DNA of 64,000 bases from Pseudomonas lurida (GTDB lineage: Bacteria; Pseudomonadota; Gammaproteobacteria; Pseudomonadales; Pseudomonadaceae). The notes under the pieces were generated by a model. It made no database searches, was not told the origin of the DNA, and worked only from the letters and a program-made list of their open reading frames with translations. Within the stretch, counting starts at the first letter, position 1; each line of letters starts with the position of its first letter. A program made the position numbers and the translations under genes. Below are positions 17,399 to 25,964 of the stretch, piece after piece. The stretch covers positions 4,881,501 through 4,945,500 of the forward strand of contig NZ_PDJB01000001.1 of NCBI RefSeq assembly GCF_002563895.1. Direction: 5' to 3'.

Positions 17399-18025
17399 AT
17401 GACTGCCCCACAACGCCTCACCGACCGTAAACGCGAAGCCATCGTGGCCGCGGCTATCGCCGAGTTTCGCGCGAACGGTTTCGAGGTCACCAGCATGGAC
17501 AAGATCGCGGCCACCGCTGGCGTATCCAAGCGCACGGTGTACAACCACTTCCCCAGCAAGGAAGAATTATTCGCCGAAATCCTGCATCAACTCTGGGCCA
17601 GCAGCGTCGCTCAGCTTGACGTCAGCTACACCAGCGAGCGTCCGCTGCGCGATCAATTGCGCGGGTTGCTGGAGGCAAAGATGAAAATGATGTCGGACGC
17701 CAATTTCCTCGATCTGGCCCGGGTCGCGATTGCCGCCACTATCCATTCGCCAGAGCGTGCGCAAGACATGGTCACCCGCCTGAGCAAGCGTGAAGAAGGC
17801 TTCACCCAGTGGGTACGGGCCGCCCAGGAAGACGGCCGACTCAACTGCCCCGACCCGGCATTTGCCGCCCACCAGATCCAGAGCTTGCTCAAGGCCTTTG
17901 CCTTTTGGCCACAGATTACCCTCGGCCAACCCACCTTGGACGCTGCCAGCCAAGCCAGCGTCATCGAGTCAGCCATCGACCTGTTCCTGGCCGGCTACGA
18001 AGTCACCCCGTCTCGCGAGCCGTAA
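17399..18025 (+). CDS. TetR-family transcriptional regulator
   Basis: A 208-residue regulator with the TetR HTH at residues 12-55 (MDKIAATAGVSKRTVYNHFP) and a helical ligand-binding domain. The longer frame from 17240 runs through the promoter region and was rejected; the ATG at 17399 starts a normal TetR protein (MTAPQRLTDRKREAIV). It is divergent from the metallo-hydrolase and its palindrome, and a terminator follows it. It probably represses both itself and the hydrolase in the absence of ligand. Confidence 0.9.
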   Translation: MTAPQRLTDRKREAIVAAAIAEFRANGFEVTSMDKIAATAGVSKRTVYNHFPSKEELFAEILHQLWASSVAQLDVSYTSERPLRDQLRGLLEAKMKMMSDANFLDLARVAIAATIHSPERAQDMVTRLSKREEGFTQWVRAAQEDGRLNCPDPAFAAHQIQSLLKAFAFWPQITLGQPTLDAASQASVIESAIDLFLAGYEVTPSREP

Positions 18026-18037
18026 TCCTGTTGTGTG

Positions 18038-18059
18038 AACGACATTTCAGGTCGTTTTT
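18038..18059 (+). terminator. Intrinsic terminator after the TetR gene
   Basis: AACGAC and GTCGTT form a six-base-pair stem with loop ATTTCAG, followed by a T-rich tail. Short stem, hence moderate confidence. Confidence 0.6.
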
Positions 18060-18211
18060 GACGCATTCACCCTCTGTTTTGCGCAAATGGCCTGGAAGGA
18101 CACTGATTATTCCCGCACGAATAACTGACAATATTCATAGGCTTTATCCGATCAACGGCTAAGCCTGCGAACGCGTGTCGTCGTTTCTGCAAAAAGCTGA
18201 CCCAGGAATTT

Positions 18212-19270
18212 ATGGAAAACAGACAAGGCAAAGGGCTGTCCTTTGCCCGGCGAATCTACAAGCCAAGGATTATCGGCACGGCGATGTGCTGTATCAGCGT
18301 CATCGCTGCGCTGTATCCGCTCGCGATGCCGGGTTGGGTCTGGGCATTGTTGCTGGTCAACGCTTTCGCCTGGCCACATCTGGCTTATCAACTGGCAACC
18401 CGCTCTAAATTTCCCTACGACGCCGAACAGCGCAACCTGATGTATGACGCGCTGTTCAGCGGGTTCTGGGCCGCGACGCTGCAGTTCACCCCGCTGACCA
18501 CCGTGACCCTGCTGTCGATGGTCGCCATGAACAACGTCGCCGCCGGTGGCAAGCGCCTGTTAATACGCGGCGCAGGAGCCCAGTTGCTCGGCGCGGGGGC
18601 AGGCGCGTTGTTGTTCGGCGTGCAGTTCAACCCTTCGGTCAGCCTGGTCCAGGTCTACGCCTGCCTGCCCATGCTCACGCTCTACCCCATGGCCATCGGC
18701 ATGGTCTGCTACCAACTGGCGATCAAACTCTCGGAACACAAACGTGCCCTCAGCGCACTGAGCCGCATCGATAGCCTCACCGGCCTGCTCAATCACGGTT
18801 CCTGGAAAGACCTGCTGCACCTCAAGTTCCACAAGTGCCAGCAACAGCAGAGCCACGCCACCATCGCCTTGATCGATATCGATCACTTCAAGCAGATCAA
18901 TGACACCCACGGCCATATCGTCGGCGACGCCGTACTGCGCCAACTGAGCCTGGAGCTGCGGCGCAGCCTTCGGGAAAACGACTTGGCCGGGCGTTACGGC
19001 GGCGATGAGTTCTGCGTGATTCTTCCGAAAATGCCGCTGGAAAAGGCCGCTGAGGTCATGGAACGCATACGCGAAACCTTTAGTAACTACCGTAACCCGC
19101 AGATCCCTGAACTGCGCGTAAGCCTGAGCATTGGCCTGGCGGGGTTCCAGCCGTCGTTTACCGATGCCGCCATGTGGCTCAATGCAGCGGACCGGGCGCT
19201 GTATACGGCGAAAGACACGGGGCGTAACCGGGTCAACGTGAGCGACGAAAGGGTTGCCTACTCCGCCTGA
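18212..19270 (+). CDS. Diguanylate cyclase with MASE2 membrane domain
   Basis: Makes cyclic di-GMP at the inner membrane. The 352-residue protein starts with a MASE2-like region of about 170 residues with several membrane helices, as in E. coli DgcC/AdrA. The GGDEF domain fills residues 185-345, with the active-site GGDEF at 263-267 and the RxxD inhibitory site (REND, 254-257) in the right place, so the enzyme should be active and feedback-inhibited. Shine-Dalgarno AGGAATTT precedes the ATG. The next gene is a BdlA-like receptor, a family that controls biofilm dispersal in response to c-di-GMP. Confidence 0.93.
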   Translation: MENRQGKGLSFARRIYKPRIIGTAMCCISVIAALYPLAMPGWVWALLLVNAFAWPHLAYQLATRSKFPYDAEQRNLMYDALFSGFWAATLQFTPLTTVTLLSMVAMNNVAAGGKRLLIRGAGAQLLGAGAGALLFGVQFNPSVSLVQVYACLPMLTLYPMAIGMVCYQLAIKLSEHKRALSALSRIDSLTGLLNHGSWKDLLHLKFHKCQQQQSHATIALIDIDHFKQINDTHGHIVGDAVLRQLSLELRRSLRENDLAGRYGGDEFCVILPKMPLEKAAEVMERIRETFSNYRNPQIPELRVSLSIGLAGFQPSFTDAAMWLNAADRALYTAKDTGRNRVNVSDERVAYSA

Positions 19271-19441
19271 AACAGTGCGACGACAGCTCGTCCGAATCTT
19301 CCTGCCTGCGCGCCGCAAGAAAGCATAATGCCACCATTGGTCGCCTACCCAAAAAAGGTCCTGCCTTCGGGGCGAACTTCTTGTCAGGCTTATCACTCTG
19401 AATCCGTTGTCCACCCCTCTGTCGGCACAAGGAAGCTGACA

Positions 19442-20851
19442 ATGAGCAAGTCAACCGTATGGCGCATGCCTTACGGGGGCAGGCGCATACCCAAGGAAAC
19501 TCCAGCAGTCTGCTTGCCCGAGCACCCGAACATGTTATTTAACGCACATAAAAAAACCATACATTCGCTGCAACACACCCTTGCCCAACATGCCAGTTTG
19601 CTGGACGCCATCGAGCGCTCCATGGCGGTGATCGAATTCGACCTGCAGGGCAACGTGCTGCGGGCCAATGCCAATTTCCTACAGACCATGGGTTACCGCG
19701 CCGAACAGGTCGAGGGCCAACCCCATCGGATGTTCTGTACCCCGGCATTCGCTCGCAGCGCCGAGTACAACCAGCTGTGGTCGAACCTGCGCAATGGCCT
19801 TTTCCAGTCCGGCACCTTTGAACGGGTGGCCGGCGATGGTCAGTCGGTGTGGCTGGAAGCCAGCTACAACCCAGTGCGAGATGAAGAGGGGCACGTGACC
19901 AAAGTGGTGAAGTACGCCATGGACGTCACCCCGCGCCTGCAGGCCGAAAGCGAAGCGAACGCCAAGCTGGAAGCCATCGGCAGGGCGATGGCGGTGATCG
20001 AATTCAACCTCGACGGTACCATCATCACCGCCAACACGAACTTCCTGCAGCGCATGGGTTACACCCTCGCGCAGGTCCAGGGCCAGCACCATCGCCTGTT
20101 CTGCACGAAAGCGTTGGCCAACAGTTCGGCCTACGAGGATTTCTGGCGGCGCCTGAACCAGGGTGAATTGTTCAGCGGCCAGTTCGAGCGCGTGGATAAA
20201 AACGGCCAGACCGTGTGGCTCGAAGCCAACTACAACCCGGTGTACGACGCCAGCGGGCGCCTGTGCAAAGTGGTCAAGTTCGCCTCGGACATCACCGCCA
20301 GGGTGCAACAACATGCCGCCGACGCCGCCAGTGCCGCCCAGGCGTACCACATCTCCCTGAACACCCGGGACATCGCCGAAAAGGGCGCCGACGTGATCCA
20401 GCAAACGGCCAGCGGCATGCGCGACATTGCCGCGGACATCGACAGTTCTTCACAGAAGATCGCCAAGCTGGGCGAGCGCTCGCAGCAGATCTCCACCATC
20501 GTCAATACCATTCGCGGCATCGCCGACCAGACCAACCTGCTGGCACTCAATGCCGCCATCGAGGCGGCGCGTGCGGGCGAGCAGGGTCGCGGGTTTGCCG
20601 TGGTGGCCGATGAGGTACGGCAACTGGCAGCGCGCACCAGTGGTTCGACGGCAGAAATCTCCAGCATGATCGCGATGATCCAGGATGAAACCCGCGAGGC
20701 CATCCACAGCATGGACGGTACCCGCGACCGCGCCGCGCAAGGCGTGGACTTGGCCAATCGCGCCGGTACGGTCATCCTGCAGATTCGCGAAGGCACCGGT
20801 GAGGCCGTACAGGCGGTGAGTGCGTTTGCCAATGAGCGTGGCGCTCACTGA
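19442..20851 (+). CDS. PAS-PAS chemoreceptor, BdlA-like
   Basis: A soluble sensor of 469 residues with two PAS domains (about 45-160 and 165-285 in the 19442 frame; each begins SMAVIEF or AMAVIEF and ends in DVT/DIT) and a C-terminal signalling hairpin of a methyl-accepting chemotaxis protein ([20 protein letters not shown]). It has no membrane segment, like BdlA, the Pseudomonas aeruginosa biofilm dispersion regulator. I chose the ATG at 19442 for its AAGGAAG site; the ATG at 19532, without one, would give a shorter BdlA-sized protein. The C-terminus ends soon after the hairpin, shorter than normal receptors. Confidence 0.88.
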   Translation: MSKSTVWRMPYGGRRIPKETPAVCLPEHPNMLFNAHKKTIHSLQHTLAQHASLLDAIERSMAVIEFDLQGNVLRANANFLQTMGYRAEQVEGQPHRMFCTPAFARSAEYNQLWSNLRNGLFQSGTFERVAGDGQSVWLEASYNPVRDEEGHVTKVVKYAMDVTPRLQAESEANAKLEAIGRAMAVIEFNLDGTIITANTNFLQRMGYTLAQVQGQHHRLFCTKALANSSAYEDFWRRLNQGELFSGQFERVDKNGQTVWLEANYNPVYDASGRLCKVVKFASDITARVQQHAADAASAAQAYHISLNTRDIAEKGADVIQQTASGMRDIAADIDSSSQKIAKLGERSQQISTIVNTIRGIADQTNLLALNAAIEAARAGEQGRGFAVVADEVRQLAARTSGSTAEISSMIAMIQDETREAIHSMDGTRDRAAQGVDLANRAGTVILQIREGTGEAVQAVSAFANERGAH

Positions 20852-20927
20852 GACGATCTTCATGCGGGCGGCCGGGGGCTCGGTCTATAGTGCTTCATTG
20901 TCTATTTGTCGATGATCCGAGCCCACC

Positions 20928-21446
20928 ATGACCCCAGAAAAGCCTGAAGCCGCCCCTGTCGACCACCTGCGCTTCCACCGCGCCCACGCCCACTTGGCGC
21001 CGACCTTCGGCAACGACACCTTTGCCCTCAAGGCCGAAGCCTTCGCGCGCTTCTTTGGCACGCCCACGTTCCTTGGCGCACAAACTGCGCTCGTGGTGTT
21101 GTGGGTGGTGTTGAACATGACCGGTATCACGCATTTCGACGTGTACCCGTTCATCCTGCTCAACCTGGCTTTCAGCCTGCAATCGGCCTATGCCGCGCCG
21201 CTGATCCTGCTGGCCCAGACCCGCCAGGCGGCGCGCGACAAAGCCCAGTCCGATGCCGACGCACAACACCGCGAAGCGCTGGCAATCGCCAACAGCGAGC
21301 GCCAGGCCCAGGCTGCGCAGACCACCAAGCAGTTACTGGAACTGCTGGAGCAAAACACCCGGCTCACGGAAATGACCAAACAACTGACCGAACATATCGA
21401 AAGCCTCACGTGCGAAATGCATGAGCACTTTGTGCGAAAAGCCTAA
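20928..21446 (+). CDS. DUF1003 membrane protein
   Basis: A 172-residue protein with two membrane segments around residues 45-85 (LGAQTALVVLWVVLNM and FILLNLAFSLQSAYAAPLIL) and the conserved Pro-Phe-Ile-Leu-Leu-Asn-Leu and AAPLILLAQ-R-Q pattern of DUF1003, followed by a long charged helix, likely coiled coil, to residue 165. Function is unknown. It is preceded by an AT-containing promoter-like gap of 76 bases and overlaps the 3' end of the convergent LysR gene by four bases. Confidence 0.85.
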   Translation: MTPEKPEAAPVDHLRFHRAHAHLAPTFGNDTFALKAEAFARFFGTPTFLGAQTALVVLWVVLNMTGITHFDVYPFILLNLAFSLQSAYAAPLILLAQTRQAARDKAQSDADAQHREALAIANSERQAQAAQTTKQLLELLEQNTRLTEMTKQLTEHIESLTCEMHEHFVRKA

Positions 21447-22321
21447 GGCAACCGCACATGCCGGCCCAGCTCATCGAACAATGCGACCACCAAGCGCAAT
21501 GCTCGACAATCCGGGCGCGTGAGCAACCACAGCGCCGTATTGTGCCCCGCCAATGCGGGCCCCAGTGGCTGCAGGCCTTCCCCCAATAGAAAGTCCGGCA
21601 ATGCCGCCACACCCAGCCCCGCCCGTACCAATTCGGTCACCGACAGCATGCTGTTGCAGCGATAACTGGGGCGCACACCGGGCAGGTGCTCGCGACGCCA
21701 GACGACCGTCGGGTGATCGGGCAAGAAATCATCCGGGGCGATCCAAGGCAGGTCGGCCAACTCACGGCCCGCGTGTTGCTCGACGAAACCTCGGCTGGCG
21801 CAGACCTGGTATGACACGCTGCCAAGGCAACGTCCGACAAGGTGCTCGGGCGGCGCCTTGGTCAGGCGCAGGGCGATATCCGCGTCGCGGCGGCTGAGGT
21901 TGGCGAAATCATTCGACGTGCTCAGCTCCAGGGTCAGCGCCGGGTAATGCGACATGAACTGCGCGAGGGCCGGCAACAGCAACCCCTGCAGCACCGAATC
22001 GGTACAGGTCAGGCGCACCGTGCCGCTGATCACTTCACCGCCCTGCTCCACCCCAATGCGCGCAGCTTCCAGTGCTTGCTCGGCACGTTCCGCCTGCTGC
22101 GCCAGGTTACTCGCCAGGCTCGTGGGCAGGTAACCGGCGCGGCTTTTTTCGAACAACGTCTGGCCCAGCGCCGTCTCCAGGCGCCGCACTGCGCGAAACA
22201 CCGTGGACACATCCACCCGCAACAATGCCGCCGCCCGGGCGAGGGTGCCGCCGCGCACGAGGGCCAGGATCAGCGACAGGTCTGGGTAATCCAGTGAGTA
22301 GTGCGTGGTTGCATTGAGCAT
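21443..22321 (-). CDS. LysR-type transcriptional regulator
   Basis: A 292-residue regulator with an N-terminal winged HTH (about residues 10-65; ARAAALLRVDVSTVFRAVRR) and a LysR effector domain. It is divergent from the amidotransferase gene, with 80 bases between the two start codons, and presumably controls it. I took the ATG at 22321: the longer open frame up to 22783 runs through the opposite-strand gene and codes for low-quality Arg/Pro-rich sequence. Confidence 0.87.
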   Translation of the reverse strand: MLNATTHYSLDYPDLSLILALVRGGTLARAAALLRVDVSTVFRAVRRLETALGQTLFEKSRAGYLPTSLASNLAQQAERAEQALEAARIGVEQGGEVISGTVRLTCTDSVLQGLLLPALAQFMSHYPALTLELSTSNDFANLSRRDADIALRLTKAPPEHLVGRCLGSVSYQVCASRGFVEQHAGRELADLPWIAPDDFLPDHPTVVWRREHLPGVRPSYRCNSMLSVTELVRAGLGVAALPDFLLGEGLQPLGPALAGHNTALWLLTRPDCRALRLVVALFDELGRHVRLP

Positions 22322-22401
22322 GTGCGCAAACGCCAATATTGATTGCGTGAACGCCAATCTATAGTGCGCCCCAGGACACCACAAGCCATGGGATGTACAC
22401 G

Positions 22402-23103
22402 ATGAACGCCACCCACCTGCACGTCGCCCTGATCGGCGACTACAACCCCGATGTGACCGCCCACCAGGCGATTCCCGTGGCGCTGCAACAAGCAGCCGAT
22501 ACCTTGGGCCTGACCGTGCACGTACGGTGGCTCGACACCGACGCCCTGCCCGTGACACTCCAGGGCTTCGACGGTTTCTGGTGCGTCCCCGCCACGCCCT
22601 ATCGCGACACAGAGGCGGCCCTGCGGGCGATTCGTTTTGCCCGCGAACAGCGGCGACCGTTCCTGGGCACCTGCGGCGGCTTTCAACATGCCGTGCTGGA
22701 ATATGCCCGCAACGTGGTGGGTTGGGCCGATGCCGAGCATGGCGAACTCGCCCCGGATGCCAAGCGCGCAGTGATCGCGCCATTGAGCTGTGCCCTGGTG
22801 GAAGCCACCGACACCGTGCGCCTGGCGCCCTACACGCGCATCGCCGACGCCTACGGCACCCTTGACCTGTTGGAGGACTATCGCTGCCGCTACGGCATCA
22901 ACCCTGAGTTCATCGATGCCCTGCTCGAAGGCGACCTGATCCCCAGCGGCCATGATGCAGCTGGCGACTTGCGCGCGGTGGAACTGCTCGATCATCCGTT
23001 CTTCGTGGCCACCCTGTTCCAGCCCGAGCGCAGCGCGCTGAAAGGCGTCACCCCGCCCCTGGCGGTTGCCCTGCTCAAGGCATGCCAGGCGGTGTCGGCA
23101 TGA
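22402..23103 (+). CDS. CTP-synthase-like class I glutamine amidotransferase domain, catalytic His replaced
   Basis: A stand-alone 233-residue GATase domain resembling the C-terminal part of PyrG. The nucleophile elbow is GTCGGFQHAVLEYARN with Cys91, and the end of the domain reads FFVATLFQPERS, where active CTP synthases have FHPE: residue 207 is Gln instead of the catalytic His, while Glu209 is kept. It may therefore be inactive as a glutaminase, or act as a binding or regulatory protein. Start 22402 is chosen over 22393 (three residues longer); neither is strong. It overlaps the next gene by an ATGA junction, so the two are translationally coupled. Confidence 0.78.
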   Translation: MNATHLHVALIGDYNPDVTAHQAIPVALQQAADTLGLTVHVRWLDTDALPVTLQGFDGFWCVPATPYRDTEAALRAIRFAREQRRPFLGTCGGFQHAVLEYARNVVGWADAEHGELAPDAKRAVIAPLSCALVEATDTVRLAPYTRIADAYGTLDLLEDYRCRYGINPEFIDALLEGDLIPSGHDAAGDLRAVELLDHPFFVATLFQPERSALKGVTPPLAVALLKACQAVSA

Positions 23104-23420
23104 TCGCCCACACACCCGCACCGCCCTATTACGCGGTGATCTTCAGTTCACTGCGCACCGAAGGCGATCTCGGTTACAGCCAGGCCGCCACTCGCATGCT
23201 CGAACTGGCGCGCGAACAACCGGGGTTTCTCGGCGTGGAATCGGCACGGGAAGACGGCTTGGGCATCACCGTGTCGTACTGGGAAAATGAGGCGGCTATC
23301 CTGGCCTGGAAACAGCAGGCCGAGCACCGCGCGGTGCGCGAACAGGGGCGCGCCACCTGGTACTCGGCCTTCCAGACCCGGGTATGCAAAGTCGAACGGG
23401 CCTACGCCTTCCGGAATTGA
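23100..23420 (+). CDS. Antibiotic-biosynthesis-monooxygenase-fold (YgiN-like) protein
   Basis: A 106-residue ferredoxin-like ABM protein, coupled by ATGA overlap to the amidotransferase gene. It contains the usual YAVIFSSLRTEGD opening, the GFLGVES and ITVSYWENEAAILAWK segments seen in small monooxygenases and heme-degrading relatives. The catalytic role cannot be assigned; the ABM fold is also found in non-enzymatic proteins. It and its neighbour are probably under the divergent LysR regulator. Confidence 0.83.
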   Translation: MIAHTPAPPYYAVIFSSLRTEGDLGYSQAATRMLELAREQPGFLGVESAREDGLGITVSYWENEAAILAWKQQAEHRAVREQGRATWYSAFQTRVCKVERAYAFRN

Positions 23421-23467
23421 AAGGCGCCCGCTTTTATACCTTCACTGGGGTTGAGAAACGTGCAGGC

Positions 23468-23791
23468 CTAACTGACCAGACTGCGCAACGCGCTGATCTG
23501 CGGGATCTCCACCCGCCGCATATACACCCGCAACGGCTCGGTGATGTTGATGCGGTCGTCGATGTTCTGGTCCAGCAGCAACTGGATACGGTCACGGGAC
23601 AGGGTCATGGCCTGCTCCGGGGCCGGCAGCCAGACGAATTCGGCAGTGGGGATGATGCCGTCATCGGCCACATCCATGCCAAAGGAGTCTTCGCTGAACC
23701 GCACGATGTACTGGCCGGTCTTGCGGTTGAGGCCAACAAAACCGTGGAGTTGGTCGGCGGCCTGGCAGATAAGCTCGGAGGTGATGCGCAT
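23468..23791 (-). CDS. Conserved small pseudomonad protein, function unknown
   Basis: A 107-residue soluble protein, MRITSELICQAADQLHGFVG at its start, with an acidic central part (VRFSEDSFGMDVADDGIIPT) and a basic C-terminal helix. It contains one cysteine and no membrane segment or signal. I recognise it only as a conserved Pseudomonas protein of unknown function. The ATG at 23791 follows GAGG; the longer frame to 23884 has no good start. It converges with the monooxygenase-like gene. Confidence 0.72.
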   Translation of the reverse strand: MRITSELICQAADQLHGFVGLNRKTGQYIVRFSEDSFGMDVADDGIIPTAEFVWLPAPEQAMTLSRDRIQLLLDQNIDDRINITEPLRVYMRRVEIPQISALRSLVS

Positions 23792-24023
23792 GGTAAACCT
23801 CACTGAAAAGTCCCATGGGGACTGGAAAGATGGTTTACACGCGTGGCGGGAAATACCGCCCTCTAACGGGGCGGCTTCGGCCAAGAGTACTGCAATGCAC
23901 CCGTCAAAAACCCGAAAATTTTGCCCGTGCGCACGTTAATGTCGGTTTGGTGATAGCGCCTTTCGCAATCAATTGTTAAAAAGGAGGCCTTCTCAAAGCT
24001 ACCTCCACGAAAGGACTTCGCAT

Positions 24024-25151
24024 ATGCCTGTCACGTTTACCAAGAGCGCCCTGCTGCTCGCCCTGATGCTCGGCCTTGGCCAGGCACATGCGCAAGACCC
24101 CATCAGCCCGGCCGAATTGGCGACCAACGAAGGCATCCCCTACCCTGCCGTGATCGCCCACCGTGGCGCCTCCTTTGATGCGCCCGAGTCCACCGCCGCG
24201 GCCTACAAGATCGCCCGCGACCTGGGTGCCGACTACCTGGAAATGGACCTGCAGCGCAGCAAGGACGGCGTACTGTTCGCCCTGCACGACAACAACCTGC
24301 AGCGCACCACCGACGTGGCCACCAAGTTCCCTGATCGCAAGGATGCCCCGGCCAACGAGTTCACCTGGAAAGAACTGCAAACCCTCGACGCCGGCAGCTG
24401 GTTCAACACCGCCTACCCAGACCGCGCACGCCCAGGTTTCGTCGGCCTGAAAATCCAGAGCCTGGACGACATCATCAAGATCGCCGAAGGCAACCCGCAG
24501 CACAAACCCGGCCTGTACATCGAGACCAAGGAACCCAAGCAATTCCCGGGCATCGAGGCGGACCTGAAGAACAAGCTGCTGGATAAAGGCTGGCTGAGTT
24601 CCGCCGGCTCCAAGCTGGGCAAGAGCAACACAGGCGTCGGCCAGGGCAAGGGCCGCGTGGTGCTGCAAACCTTTGAAGTCGCCAGCCTGAAAGAGCTGCA
24701 GAAAGAGATGCCCAACACCCCGAAAATCCTGCTGCTGTGGGTGGGTGAAGGCAGCATCGAGCCTAAAAACAAGCAGACCTTCGCCGAGTCCGGCGAAACC
24801 ACCAAGGCCGCCTACTACGCCAAGCAAGAGCCAAAGGACGCCGCCGAGTTCGAAAAATGGGTCGACGAAGCCAAGAGCCTCGGCGCCATTGGTACTGGCC
24901 CATCGGCTGAGCTGACCAACCATGGCGACCAGAGCTACTCGGACTTGGTCAAGCCGGAGATGAACAAGCTGACCCACGACAAAGGCCTGCTGGTGCACGT
25001 CTACACCGTGGATGAGCCGGTGGACTTCGACAAAGTGATGAAGGCCGGCGTCGATGGCATCTTCACCAACCGCGCCGCCGAACTGCTGAAGTTCTACAAG
25101 CGCTGGCCGTCGTCCAGCGTGCAGGACCTGTTGAACGACTATAAGTACTGA
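24024..25151 (+). CDS. glpQ: Periplasmic glycerophosphodiester phosphodiesterase
   Basis: Hydrolyses glycerophosphodiesters to glycerol-3-phosphate and an alcohol in the periplasm. The 375-residue protein has a signal peptide (cleavage after AHA at about residue 23) and a TIM-barrel GDPD domain: HRGASFDAPEST with catalytic His46 and Arg47, EMDLQRSKDG with metal ligands Glu73 and Asp75, and the active-site His88 in FALHDN. Shine-Dalgarno AAAGGA precedes the ATG. It stands alone, not next to glpT. A GPI-type or wider-specificity phosphodiesterase is possible, but GlpQ is the best fit. Confidence 0.92.
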   Translation: MPVTFTKSALLLALMLGLGQAHAQDPISPAELATNEGIPYPAVIAHRGASFDAPESTAAAYKIARDLGADYLEMDLQRSKDGVLFALHDNNLQRTTDVATKFPDRKDAPANEFTWKELQTLDAGSWFNTAYPDRARPGFVGLKIQSLDDIIKIAEGNPQHKPGLYIETKEPKQFPGIEADLKNKLLDKGWLSSAGSKLGKSNTGVGQGKGRVVLQTFEVASLKELQKEMPNTPKILLLWVGEGSIEPKNKQTFAESGETTKAAYYAKQEPKDAAEFEKWVDEAKSLGAIGTGPSAELTNHGDQSYSDLVKPEMNKLTHDKGLLVHVYTVDEPVDFDKVMKAGVDGIFTNRAAELLKFYKRWPSSSVQDLLNDYKY

Positions 25152-25438
25152 GTGAAGGCCCCATGGTCAGGCCGCCTGTGGTTGGGGCGTGACGACAGCC
25201 TGATCCTCGACGAGCTGGGGCGCACCGCGCCCCATGCGCATGACGCCCCCCATGGATGGTCTGCCCCGGCGCGCCGATCACGGTCAGCCTGCAAGGGCAC
25301 CTCACCAACGCCCATCGCCTGTTCATCCCTTCGCGACAGACCCACGCCATTCGCGAGGCGATCCTGCGCAACCAGCGGATTGAACAAACTGCGCAACTGC
25401 TTGAAATAATTAAGGGTGAATTAAGTTGCGCTGGTTAA
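25152..25438 (+). pseudogene. Frameshifted AraC-type regulator N-terminal remnant
   Basis: Two frames together look like the cupin domain of an AraC regulator. The first (from GTG 25152) gives GRLWLGRDDSLILDELGRTAPHAHDAPH; after about 25250 the frame changes and VCPGAPITVSLQGH, then AHRLFIPSRQTHAIREA, continue the same type of domain. The normal C-terminal pair of HTH motifs is absent and a short unrelated tail follows to the stop at 25438. It begins at the base after the glpQ stop codon. It is most likely a dead regulator gene; a functional small peptide is unlikely. Confidence 0.55.
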
Positions 25439-25480
25439 TCTGATCCCACTTAAACAGCTCACCCGAGAAGGACACACACC

Positions 25481-25789
25481 ATGAAAACTTTGACTGCCCT
25501 GTTCGCTGCTACCGCCCTGACACTGACCGCCGGCCTGGCCCAGGCTGATGTTCGCCCCGACCAGATCGAAGGCCTGCTCAAATCCGGCGCCGTGAAGCCT
25601 TTCGAACAACTCAACAGCGCTGCACTGGCCACACACAAAGGTGCGACCATCACCGACACCGAACTGGACCACAACAACAGCGGCGTGCTGGTCTACGAAG
25701 TTGACCTGACTGACACCGCCGGCAAGAAGTTTGAAGTGAAGCTCGACGCCAAGACCGGCGCCGTGCTGGAAGACAAGATCGACAGCTGA
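25481..25789 (+). CDS. Secreted PepSY-domain protein
   Basis: A 102-residue periplasmic protein with signal peptide MKTLTALFAATALTLTAGLA (cleavage around residue 22) and one PepSY domain (ITDTELDHNNSGVLVYEVDL, KFEVKLDAKTGAVLEDKID). PepSY proteins bind or inhibit peptidases or sit in the periplasm next to two-component systems. A terminator follows. It lies between the broken AraC gene and a histidine kinase on the same strand, but the terminator separates it from the kinase. Confidence 0.92.
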   Translation: MKTLTALFAATALTLTAGLAQADVRPDQIEGLLKSGAVKPFEQLNSAALATHKGATITDTELDHNNSGVLVYEVDLTDTAGKKFEVKLDAKTGAVLEDKIDS

Positions 25790-25806
25790 TTCACCGTCTC
25801 GCTCAC

Positions 25807-25839
25807 AGCCGCGCTGCCTTCGGGTAGCGCGGCTTTTTT
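25807..25839 (+). terminator. Intrinsic terminator after the PepSY gene
   Basis: AGCCGCGCT and AGCGCGGCT form a strong stem around an eight to ten base loop containing TTCG, followed by six T. Confidence 0.9.
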
Positions 25840-25964
25840 ATGCCCGAACGTAGGAAAACCCTCCATTTAGTGAATGAAATTACACCTAGAGTGCGCAAGG
25901 TCGCTAAAATCCCCGCTATCGGCCAGGGCATAACGCTCACCACCTTACGGATCGAGAATGCTGC

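Noticed and set aside
22322..22783. N-terminal extension of the LysR protein at 21443-22321
   Set aside because: It overlaps the divergent amidotransferase gene and is Arg/Pro-rich; a normal LysR begins at 22321.
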